Source: Clostridia bacterium
GTDB lineage: Bacteria; Bacillota; Clostridia; Christensenellales; Borkfalkiaceae
Reading direction: 5' to 3'
Assembly (NCBI GenBank): GCA_029054485.1
Contig: JAIDFD010000009.1
Coordinates: forward strand, 1-12,405
Length of the DNA: 12,405 nucleotides
Part shown: piece by piece, positions 7,304-12,405 of the stretch
Layout of the letters: each line of letters begins with the position of its first letter
How positions within the stretch are numbered: position 1 is the stretch's first letter
Notes under the pieces: generated by a model
What the model saw: only the letters and a program-made list of their open reading frames with translations
What the model was told of the DNA's origin: nothing
Databases searched by the model: none
Position numbers and translations under genes: made by a program

Positions 7304-7338
7304 ACTCCGACTTACCTAAAATATAATGTGAGGTATAA

Positions 7339-8406
7339 ATGGACGCTGGAAAAATTATTCTGAACATAGTTTTACTTCTTGTAGGATTTGTGTTGCTTGT
7401 AAAAGGCGCGGACTTCTTTGTGGACGGAGCTTCGGGTATAGCCAAAAAGCTGAAAGTTTCAACTTTTATAATCGGCGTAACCGTGGTTGCGCTCGGCACA
7501 AGCGCACCGGAATTAGCTGTAACTATAGTAGACGCCGTAGGCGGCGAGGGTACTTTGATTACTGGCAATATTCTGGGAAGCAACGTGATGAATATCTTTC
7601 TCATTCTCGGAATTTCCGCAGTAATCTGCAAACTTCCCGTTGAAAAAACTACTCGTTTTATCGACTTGCCCTTTTTGATTTTAACGAGCGGACTCTTCGT
7701 TCTTCTCGGATTTTTGGGCGGAAGCTTTGAGTGGTGGGAAGGGTTGATTCTTCTCGTCCTTTATATCGGCTTTATGGTCTATAACATAGTGCTTGCAAAA
7801 AAGCAGTCCAAAGCCCTTTTGGAAGAGGCAACCGCTTCGGTTGCAACATTTGAGGGTGACAAAGCCGAAGCGTTGCCCGCGAACTGGTGGGAAAGGACAA
7901 AAGCGGGATATGAAAGCTTGCAGTCCAAAGTCTGGTTTTTGGTAATTTTGACGGTTGTCGGACTCGCTATGGTCGTTGGCGGCGCCGAACTTGTGGTAAG
8001 CTCCGCGCGGTATATTGCAAAAGACGTATTCAAAATTCCTGCCGAAATTGTAGCGCTTACCGTCGTTGCTTTCGGAACGTCTCTTCCCGAATTGGTGACT
8101 TCAATTTCCGCCGCCAAAAAAGGCGACGTCGGAATTGCAACGGGCAATATCATAGGCAGTAATATTGCGAACATTTTGCTTATCGGCGGCGTTGGCGCTC
8201 TCTGCACGGGAACGCGCGGACTTCCGTTCACTACCGAAGGAATAGTCAGCGGTGTTGTTGCATTGTTCGCTTCGGTTATAATATTTTGCTCGTGCTGGGG
8301 CAAGACCAAAAGTATCGGCAGAATTGCGGGCATAATATGCCTTTTGTGCCTTGTCGCATACTACGTCTTTGTTTTCTTGAATCTGTATGTATTAAAAATT
8401 TATTGA
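7339..8406 (+). CDS. CaCA-family sodium/calcium-type cation antiporter, probably a Mn2+ exporter
   Basis: The 355-residue membrane protein has two homologous halves, each with the alpha-repeat of the CaCA superfamily: GTSAPE (53-58) with [10 protein letters not shown] (76-85), and GTSLPE (246-251) with [10 protein letters not shown] (269-278). The glutamates at 57 and 250 and the nearby asparagines line the cation site in structures of this family. About ten hydrophobic helices are visible, with a central hydrophilic loop at about 153-195. It resembles YrbG and archaeal Na+/Ca2+ exchangers and would be annotated as a calcium/sodium antiporter. The Mn2+ riboswitch in front argues that exporting excess manganese is its physiological role; this is inference from regulation, not from residues. 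GTGAGG at 7328-7333 supports the start. Confidence 0.93.
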   Translation: MDAGKIILNIVLLLVGFVLLVKGADFFVDGASGIAKKLKVSTFIIGVTVVALGTSAPELAVTIVDAVGGEGTLITGNILGSNVMNIFLILGISAVICKLPVEKTTRFIDLPFLILTSGLFVLLGFLGGSFEWWEGLILLVLYIGFMVYNIVLAKKQSKALLEEATASVATFEGDKAEALPANWWERTKAGYESLQSKVWFLVILTVVGLAMVVGGAELVVSSARYIAKDVFKIPAEIVALTVVAFGTSLPELVTSISAAKKGDVGIATGNIIGSNIANILLIGGVGALCTGTRGLPFTTEGIVSGVVALFASVIIFCSCWGKTKSIGRIAGIICLLCLVAYYVFVFLNLYVLKIY

Positions 8407-8450
8407 TAAGTATAAAACGGACTTTGCGCGGCAAAAATATTTATATAAAA

Positions 8451-8478
8451 AAGATACTCTTAAAAATTTGAGTATCTT
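8451..8478. terminator. Hairpin downstream of the antiporter gene, T-tract on the - strand
   Basis: A perfect 9-bp stem (aagatactc at 8451-8459, gagtatctt at 8470-8478) encloses a 10-base AT-rich loop. On the + strand CGGCAAATC follows, not a U-tract. On the - strand the stem runs into TTTTATATAAATATTTTT. It is a poor terminator for the antiporter mRNA but a fair one for opposite-strand transcription; it could also be an mRNA 3'-end stabiliser. No other terminator is visible for the antiporter gene. Confidence 0.5.
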
Positions 8479-8485
8479 CGGCAAA

Positions 8486-8522
8486 TCGGCAGTACATATA
8501 ATAAAGTATATAACACTGCCGA
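8486..8522 (+). promoter_or_regulatory. Inverted repeat around a -10-like box upstream of mazF
   Basis: TCGGCAGT (8486-8493) and ACTGCCGA (8515-8522) are perfect inverted repeats, 21 bases apart. Between them is a consensus TATAAT (8497-8502); no good -35 lies at the right distance. A second TCGGCA at 8478-8483 forms a direct repeat. The arrangement suggests an operator over the mazF promoter, or a hairpin with an AT-rich loop in a read-through transcript. Function is unproven. Confidence 0.45.
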
Positions 8523-8536
8523 AAAAAGAGGTAAAT

Positions 8537-8884
8537 ATGAATATAAAGCGCGGAGAGCTGTGGGATGCCGACCTGTCGCCTGTAGTCGGCAGCGAGCAAG
8601 GGGGAATACGACCGGTGCTTGTCGTCCAGAACGACGTTGGCAACAAATATTCGCCGACGGTGATAGCGGCGGCGGTGACAAGCAAAATCAACAAGGCAAA
8701 GCTTCCTACCCACATTGAGCTTTCTTCAAATTCCTACGGACTTGCAAAGGATTCGGTAATTCTGTTAGAGCAGATACGGACGCTTGATAAACGCAGATTA
8801 AAAGAAAGAATAGGGGAATTGAGCGACGCGACTATGAACCGCGTTGATAAGGCGATACTGATAAGTCTTGGTTTTATGAAATAA
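8537..8884 (+). CDS. mazF: MazF/EndoA-type endoribonuclease toxin, no antitoxin gene visible
   Basis: MazF-type toxins cut single-stranded mRNA at short sequences and stop growth until neutralised by MazE. The 115-residue protein lines up with B. subtilis EndoA (NdoA, 116 residues): [32 protein letters not shown], and AKLPTHIEL followed by [17 protein letters not shown]. The catalytic pair of EndoA falls at the same numbers here, R25 and T48, so the enzyme looks active. The start at 8537 is chosen because AAGAGG (8526-8531) precedes it and the family match begins there; an upstream in-frame ATG at 8468 adds residues with no match. In most Firmicutes a mazE/ndoAI gene sits directly upstream, often after alr. 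Neither is here: the 130 bases upstream hold no convincing antitoxin frame, and downstream is a terminator. Confidence 0.93.
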   Translation: MNIKRGELWDADLSPVVGSEQGGIRPVLVVQNDVGNKYSPTVIAAAVTSKINKAKLPTHIELSSNSYGLAKDSVILLEQIRTLDKRRLKERIGELSDATMNRVDKAILISLGFMK

Positions 8885-8891
8885 ATCAACA

Positions 8892-8930
8892 GGCACGCAC
8901 GGCTTGCAAGCCGTGCGTGCCGTCCTTTTT
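8892..8930 (+). terminator. Strong intrinsic terminator after mazF
   Basis: A perfect 14-bp arm pair (ggcacgcacggctt at 8892-8905, aagccgtgcgtgcc at 8908-8921; effectively a 4-base TGCA loop) begins seven bases after the mazF stop. TTTTT at 8926-8930 follows after a 4-base gap. It isolates mazF from lspA. Confidence 0.88.
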
Positions 8931-8931
8931 A

Positions 8932-8960
8932 TTGACAAAACCGCGCTTTTGATATATGAT
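8932..8960 (+). promoter_or_regulatory. SigA-type promoter of lspA, predicting a leaderless mRNA
   Basis: A perfect TTGACA (8932-8937), a 17-base spacer and TATGAT (8955-8960). The six bases ATAACT separate the -10 from the lspA ATG at 8967, so the usual start point falls on the ATG itself. Confidence 0.85.
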
Positions 8961-8966
8961 ATAACT

Positions 8967-9590
8967 ATGCTTGAGAAAATTAAGAAATTAAAAGTTAATA
9001 TCGGTTGGAAAAGCATAATTTTTATCGCAGTCTGTGTTGTGCTCGTTCTTATAGATTTGCTCACTAAAATTTTTGAAGAGCGTAACGGCTGGAGTTTTAT
9101 CATTATCCGCAATTTTATCGAAGTGGAGAGCGGTAGTCGAAATCCCGGTTGCGCTTTCAGTTTTCTTGCGGAAGCTGCGTGGGGACAGATATTTTTAATA
9201 GTAGTAACTTTTATAATGCTTATTTTGCTCATCGCGCTTTTCACTGTTCTTCCGGAAAGGTTTATTCTTATGAAGCTGGCGATCTCAATGGTTGTTGCGG
9301 GCGCGATAGGAAATCTTATAGACAGAATCGCTTATCAGGAAGTGCGTGATTTTGTCGGACTAAATATGTTCGGTGATATGGTTTCGTGCAACTTCGCCGA
9401 TTTCTGGATAGTAATAGGTGCAATTCTCGCCATCATCGATTTGCTGTTTATAAACGAATGGGCGGTATTTCCGCTTACAAAGTCAGCAAAGCTTGCACAG
9501 AAAAAGCGCAAGGAACAGGAAGAGGAAAAAAAGCGGCAGGAAAGCTCGGCTGTAAAATCCGAAGAGCAGGACAAGGGCGAAAATGGATAA
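8967..9590 (+). CDS. lspA: Lipoprotein signal peptidase (signal peptidase II) with a charged C-terminal tail
   Basis: LspA cuts the signal peptide of prolipoproteins at the lipid-modified cysteine within the membrane. The protein has 207 residues and four membrane helices (about 14-33, 70-94, 101-118, 144-163). The family blocks are present: IDLLTK (29-34), RNPGCAFSFL (58-67, usual NxGxAFSF), GNLIDRIAYQEVRDF (115-129) with catalytic D128, and NFAD (142-145) with catalytic D145. LspA is normally 150-170 residues; this one has about 35 extra C-terminal residues, rich in Lys, Glu and Gln (171-207), probably cytoplasmic and likely helical. The start at 8967 is taken because it heads the conserved N-terminal region; no Shine-Dalgarno precedes it, and the promoter places transcription start at this ATG. 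In-frame TTG or GTG codons upstream lie in the terminator and promoter. The stop overlaps the next ATG by 8 bases, the lspA-rluD order common in Firmicutes. Confidence 0.94.
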   Translation: MLEKIKKLKVNIGWKSIIFIAVCVVLVLIDLLTKIFEERNGWSFIIIRNFIEVESGSRNPGCAFSFLAEAAWGQIFLIVVTFIMLILLIALFTVLPERFILMKLAISMVVAGAIGNLIDRIAYQEVRDFVGLNMFGDMVSCNFADFWIVIGAILAIIDLLFINEWAVFPLTKSAKLAQKKRKEQEEEKKRQESSAVKSEEQDKGENG

Positions 9591-10491
9591 GCTACAATTC
9601 ACCGCAGAAAGCGTCTGCCAGCGTGCGGACGTTTTTCTTTGCGAAAAACTCGATAAAACCCGTTCGGCGGTAAAAAAACTGATAGACGGCGGCTCGGTTT
9701 TAATCAACGGCAAGTTTGCAAAACCTGCGCAGGAAATTGCCGAAGGCGACAAAATCGAAGTTACCCTGCCGACCGCCGCCGAATGTTCGGTCAAGCCCGA
9801 AGATATACCGCTGGATATTGTTTACGAAGATAAGGATATAGCGGTTGTCAACAAGCCGCAGGGAATGACCGTTCATATGGGCAACGGCAACGTTGACGGC
9901 ACACTTGTCAACGCTCTTTTATACCGTCTTGACAGTTTAAGCGGAATAAACGGCGTTATAAGACCGGGGATAGTGCATAGAATAGATAAGGACACTTCAG
10001 GACTTTTGGTCGTTGCGAAAAACGATAAAGCACATTTAAGCTTATCGCAGCAGATCGCCGAAAAAACCTGCAAGAGAACTTACCTCGCGCTTTTAGAGGG
10101 GAATCTTAAACAGGACAGCGGAACGGTAACAACTTATATCGGCAGAAGTCCGCAAGACAGAATTAAAATGGCGGTTGTTCCGCCCGACAAGGGAAAACTC
10201 GCTATAACCGACTTCACCGTTCTTGAAAGGTACGATGGCTTCACACTGTGCCGCTTTGATTTGCAGACCGGCAGAACGCATCAGATACGCGTTCATGCAA
10301 AGTATTTGGGACACCCCGTAGTCGGCGATACCGTATACGGAGTAAAAAAGCAGAAATTCAAACTTGGCGGTCAGCTTTTGCATGCGTTCAGGCTTTCGCT
10401 TACCCACCCAGCAACGGGCGAAGAGATGACCTTTGAAGCGCCTCTTCCGGATTATTTCAAAAGCGTTTTGGATAAACTTAAAAAATTGTAA
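9583..10491 (+). CDS. rluD: RluA/RluD-family rRNA pseudouridine synthase
   Basis: This enzyme converts chosen uridines of 23S rRNA to pseudouridine; RluD-type members act on helix 69, but the exact site cannot be read from sequence. The 302 residues comprise an N-terminal S4 RNA-binding domain (about 13-60: RADVFLCEKL, TRSAVKKLIDGGSVLING) and the synthase domain (about 78-300). The catalytic motif is HRIDKDTSGLLVVAK (132-146) with nucleophile D135; NKPQGMTVH (90-98) and TGRTHQIRVHAKYLGHPVVGD (229-249) are the other family blocks. The ATG lies 8 bases inside lspA, with AAGGGCG (9573-9579) as a modest ribosome site, so the two genes are co-transcribed and probably coupled. No strong terminator follows; the next promoter starts 15 bases after the stop. 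Confidence 0.94.
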   Translation: MDKLQFTAESVCQRADVFLCEKLDKTRSAVKKLIDGGSVLINGKFAKPAQEIAEGDKIEVTLPTAAECSVKPEDIPLDIVYEDKDIAVVNKPQGMTVHMGNGNVDGTLVNALLYRLDSLSGINGVIRPGIVHRIDKDTSGLLVVAKNDKAHLSLSQQIAEKTCKRTYLALLEGNLKQDSGTVTTYIGRSPQDRIKMAVVPPDKGKLAITDFTVLERYDGFTLCRFDLQTGRTHQIRVHAKYLGHPVVGDTVYGVKKQKFKLGGQLLHAFRLSLTHPATGEEMTFEAPLPDYFKSVLDKLKKL

Positions 10492-10506
10492 AGCGCGCTT
10501 ATTTGC

Positions 10507-10535
10507 TTGCAAAAATAAAAACGGCTTGATATAAT
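10507..10535 (+). promoter_or_regulatory. SigA-type extended -10 promoter of the small membrane protein gene
   Basis: TTGCAA (10507-10512), a 17-base spacer, and a perfect TATAAT (10530-10535) preceded by TG at 10527-10528. Start near 10542 gives a leader of about 24 bases holding AAAGGAG (10552-10558). The -35 is the same TTGCAA as in front of tyrS. Confidence 0.8.
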
Positions 10536-10565
10536 AAAATAAAGTAAATATAAAGGAGTTATTTT

Positions 10566-10907
10566 ATGGCTAAGAGAAATTCGGCTCATAGAGAAAGAGT
10601 TAATTTAACTACATTCTGTGCATTCTGGGGTATGGCGATTGCCTCGATAATGTACATTTGCAGCGGCGTAATTAATCTTCTGATAAAATTCGTTGACAGT
10701 ATATCCTCAAAAACCGCAGGCGTCCTGAGTCAGACGGTAAGCGTTTTTACCTTACTCGGTAACATTGCAATGATTATCGCTATCGGTTTGCCCGCTTACG
10801 GCTTTGTACGGGGCAGGACAAAGGGCTGGAAAGTCTTTTACTGGATAGTACTTATAATCTTCGCTCTCGGCGTTGTTTTCGGTATGATTTCAAGTTTCAA
10901 ATTATAA
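10566..10907 (+). CDS. Small membrane protein of unknown function, three predicted helices
   Basis: I do not recognise this family. The 113-residue product starts with a basic, hydrophilic segment (1-13), followed by hydrophobic helices at about 16-42, 58-81 and 89-110 and almost no tail. The short loop between helices 2 and 3 (VRGRTKGWK, 81-89) is strongly basic, so by the positive-inside rule that loop should be cytoplasmic; the basic N-terminus is then also cytoplasmic only if helix 1 and helix 2 form an in-out-in pair, which fits. There are no cysteine pairs, metal motifs or signal-peptide cleavage site. It is a well-expressed-looking single-gene unit: strong promoter, textbook Shine-Dalgarno AAAGGAG 7 bases before the ATG, and its own terminator. 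Codon and base use match the neighbours. Confidence 0.82.
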   Translation: MAKRNSAHRERVNLTTFCAFWGMAIASIMYICSGVINLLIKFVDSISSKTAGVLSQTVSVFTLLGNIAMIIAIGLPAYGFVRGRTKGWKVFYWIVLIIFALGVVFGMISSFKL

Positions 10908-10912
10908 TTCTT

Positions 10913-10941
10913 AATCCCCGACTTAAAGTCGGGGATTTTTT
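10913..10941 (+). terminator. Intrinsic terminator after the small membrane protein gene
   Basis: An 11-bp perfect stem (aatccccgact at 10913-10923, agtcggggatt at 10927-10937) with a 3-base loop ends in a run of six Ts (10936-10941). It lies five bases after the stop codon at 10905-10907. Confidence 0.93.
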
Positions 10942-10942
10942 C

Positions 10943-10971
10943 TTTACAAATTTTTGTTAATATTCTATAAT
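10943..10971 (+). promoter_or_regulatory. SigA-type promoter of the DUF512 gene, predicting a leaderless mRNA
   Basis: TTTACA (10943-10948), a 17-base spacer and a perfect TATAAT (10966-10971). The six bases TGACAT separate it from the ATG at 10978, the same distance as at lspA. The -35 begins two bases after the preceding terminator. Confidence 0.82.
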
Positions 10972-10977
10972 TGACAT

Positions 10978-12258
10978 ATGCTTGAAATTGTCAAAGCAAG
11001 TGGCGCGCTTGCCAAAAAATATAATTTTAAAAAGGGCGATAAGATTACCGCTTTCGACGGCTTTACCGCAGAGGATACCCTGGATTATCTTTTTTACGAC
11101 AGCAAGCCGTCCTTTACCGTAAGCGTAGTATCATCAAACGGAAGCGAGCGCACCGTAAAAGTGAACAAGCCCGAGGACGAAAGTCTCGATTTAGCTTTTA
11201 AGGATAACGAAAAAATCAGAACCTGCCACAATAAGTGCATTTTTTGTTTTGTCGACCAGATGGGCGAGGGTATGCGCAAAAGCCTATATGTAAAAGACGA
11301 TGATTACACAATGAGCTTTATGTGCGGAAATTTCGTAACTCTTACAAACGTAAGCGATGAAGAGCTGGAAAGGATAATTAGACTGCATTTGTCGCCGCTG
11401 TACGTTTCCGTTCACACGATGGACGGCGGGCTTCGTTGTAAGCTTATGGGCAACCGCTTTGCAGGCAAAATAGGCGAACAGTTAAAAAAATTGACAGACG
11501 CAAAAATCACCGTTCACTGTCAGGCGGTTATAGTTCCCGGATTGAACGACGGAAAAAATCTCGAATACACCGCAAGAAAACTTTTTGAAATGTATCCTTA
11601 TATTGCGGACGTTGCCGTGGTACCCACGGGACTAACGAAGCACCGCGAAAATCTTACGGCTATCCCCGATATTACGGCAGAGAGTGCGGCGGCAATTCTC
11701 GATTTGTGCGATAGGCTTAACGGCGAATTCGGCGTAAGCTTTTTGTTGCCCGCTGACGAATACTTTGTAAGAAGCGGAAAGGAATTTAAATCCGCGGAGT
11801 TTTACGGCAACTTTTCGCAGATTGAAAACGGCATAGGTATGACGAGCAAGTTTATTGCCGAGTTCACTCAAAGCGTATATAGAACGGCTTTAAGAAAGCA
11901 AAAACGCGTTGCTGTGGTAACTGGCGTAAGCGCTCAAAACACTGTTGATAAAATGTGCGCTCTTGCAAATGAAAACGTTAAAAATCTGCACGCTTTTGCT
12001 CTGCCTGTTGAAAATAAATTTTTCGGATCTACGGTAACCTGTACGGGGCTTTTAACCGGCGGCGATATAGCCGAGGCGTTAAAAAGCAATGCTGAAAGCT
12101 TCGATGTTGCTATCATTCCTTCAAACACGCTTAAAGAGTTTGAGGAAGTGTTTTTAGACGATATGACAGTTAAACAGCTTAAAAAGCTTTTAAAAGGCAA
12201 AAAAATAGTAATAAATAAAAAACAGGACGAACTTTTTGACTGCTTGGTAAAATGTTAA
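10978..12258 (+). CDS. DUF512 family radical-SAM protein with N-terminal PDZ-like domain
   Basis: This conserved Clostridia/Firmicute family has no settled function. The 426 residues fall into a PDZ-like N-terminal part (about 1-62), a radical-SAM-type core and a C-terminal DUF512 domain (about 270-426). The core holds RTCHNKCIFCFVDQ (81-94), in which C83, C87 and C90 form the CxxxCxxC iron-sulfur motif, then KDDDYTMSFMCGNFVTLTN (106-124), LSPLYVSVHTMD (138-149), HCQAVIVPGLNDG (180-192) and VAVVPTGLTKHRENL (212-226), all family hallmarks. The PDZ part and the cluster motif suggest an enzyme or electron carrier, but the substrate is unknown. No Shine-Dalgarno precedes the ATG, and the promoter predicts a leaderless mRNA. 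The stop codon abuts the next ATG (TAAATG), so the following gene is in the same operon. Confidence 0.92.
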   Translation: MLEIVKASGALAKKYNFKKGDKITAFDGFTAEDTLDYLFYDSKPSFTVSVVSSNGSERTVKVNKPEDESLDLAFKDNEKIRTCHNKCIFCFVDQMGEGMRKSLYVKDDDYTMSFMCGNFVTLTNVSDEELERIIRLHLSPLYVSVHTMDGGLRCKLMGNRFAGKIGEQLKKLTDAKITVHCQAVIVPGLNDGKNLEYTARKLFEMYPYIADVAVVPTGLTKHRENLTAIPDITAESAAAILDLCDRLNGEFGVSFLLPADEYFVRSGKEFKSAEFYGNFSQIENGIGMTSKFIAEFTQSVYRTALRKQKRVAVVTGVSAQNTVDKMCALANENVKNLHAFALPVENKFFGSTVTCTGLLTGGDIAEALKSNAESFDVAIIPSNTLKEFEEVFLDDMTVKQLKKLLKGKKIVINKKQDELFDCLVKC

Positions 12259-12405
12259 ATGGCAACCAGTAAGCATTTTATCGAATATATCGGCGAACAG
12301 CTTAAAGACCTTGACGGAATAGTATGCCGCCCGATGATGGGAGAGTACCTCATATATTTCAGGGACAGGCTCGCAGGCGGTGTTTACGATGACAGACTTT
12401 TAATT
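12259..12405 (+). CDS. TfoX N-terminal domain protein (3' partial)
   Basis: Forty-nine codons are present before the window ends, still open. The translation begins MATSKHFIEYIGEQLKDLDG and continues with RPMMGEYLIYFRDRLAGGVYDDR. The blocks MMGEYLIYF and GGVYDDR are typical of the TfoX_N domain, which in stand-alone form is a roughly 100-120-residue protein common in Firmicutes. TfoX/Sxy regulates competence in gammaproteobacteria, but the role of single-domain Firmicute proteins is unknown. The ATG directly follows the DUF512 stop with only a weak ribosome site, so translation is probably coupled. Confidence 0.85.
   Translation, partial: MATSKHFIEYIGEQLKDLDGIVCRPMMGEYLIYFRDRLAGGVYDDRLLI

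Noticed and set aside
7322..7327. TATAAT just before the antiporter ATG, considered as another near-leaderless promoter
   Set aside because: No acceptable -35 lies 16-18 bases upstream, it is 11 rather than 6 bases from the ATG, and a real ribosome site (GTGAGG) follows it.
8286..8471. 61-codon + frame ending upstream of mazF, considered as a possible antitoxin
   Set aside because: Most of it is inside the antiporter gene in another frame, it has no ribosome site, and its Cys-rich translation does not resemble MazE or a ribbon-helix-helix protein.
8468..8536. Upstream ATG that would lengthen mazF by 23 residues
   Set aside because: The extension crosses the inverted repeat and lacks family similarity; AAGAGG is placed for the ATG at 8537.
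8392..8715. - strand frames opposite the mazF region, considered as an antisense antitoxin gene
   Set aside because: They run through hairpins and the mazF coding region, have no ribosome site or family match and look like reverse-strand shadows; an antisense RNA cannot be excluded but nothing supports it.
8904..8966. TTG start that would lengthen lspA by 21 residues
   Set aside because: The codon lies in the loop of the mazF terminator and the added segment covers the lspA promoter, so it would not be in the lspA transcript.

Overview
This window is a gene-dense, one-direction stretch of a bacterial chromosome; every gene I can support is on the + strand. The organism is most likely a spore-forming Firmicute of the Clostridia type. 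The strongest reason is an intact gene for the late mother-cell sporulation sigma factor pro-SigK, preceded by a sequence that fits the SigE/SpoIIID promoter known for sigK. The EndoA-like MazF, the lspA-rluD pair and the yybP-ykoY riboswitch fit the same group. I cannot name a genus. I see no mobile element, CRISPR array, tRNA or rRNA, and no gene-free stretch longer than 300 bases.

Layout. (1) 1-1686: 3' part of an ABC exporter gene, cut by the window edge, then a GC-rich hairpin. (2) 1743-2561: sigK with its sporulation promoter and its own terminator. (3) 2563-7147: a compact run tyrS - yigZ/IMPACT - recX - birA - nnr with 1-14 base overlaps or a 2-base gap, driven by an extended -10 promoter in front of tyrS. 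It joins tyrosine charging, a translation-factor-like protein, a RecA regulator, biotin-protein ligase and NAD(P)H-hydrate repair. (4) 7136-8406: a strong promoter starting inside the end of nnr, a yybP-ykoY manganese riboswitch with a clear alternative terminator, and a CaCA-family cation antiporter that the riboswitch would turn on in high Mn2+. (5) 8451-8930: a MazF/EndoA-type RNase toxin gene with no visible antitoxin, behind an inverted repeat and followed by a strong terminator. (6) 8932-10491: lspA (signal peptidase II) overlapping a RluD-type pseudouridine synthase. (7) 10507-10941: an unrecognised 113-residue three-helix membrane protein as a single-gene unit. (8) 10943-12405: a DUF512 radical-SAM protein followed directly by a TfoX-N-domain protein that runs off the window.

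Most of the window is housekeeping DNA. The points worth a second look are regulatory. Two genes (lspA and the DUF512 gene) have a good SigA promoter whose -10 box lies exactly six bases before the ATG, with no Shine-Dalgarno sequence, so both are predicted to be leaderless mRNAs. The Mn2+ riboswitch implies that the 'calcium/sodium' antiporter exports manganese. The sigK control region can be read almost base by base. The MazF toxin appears to lack its partner. I found no evidence of an entirely new multi-gene system here.
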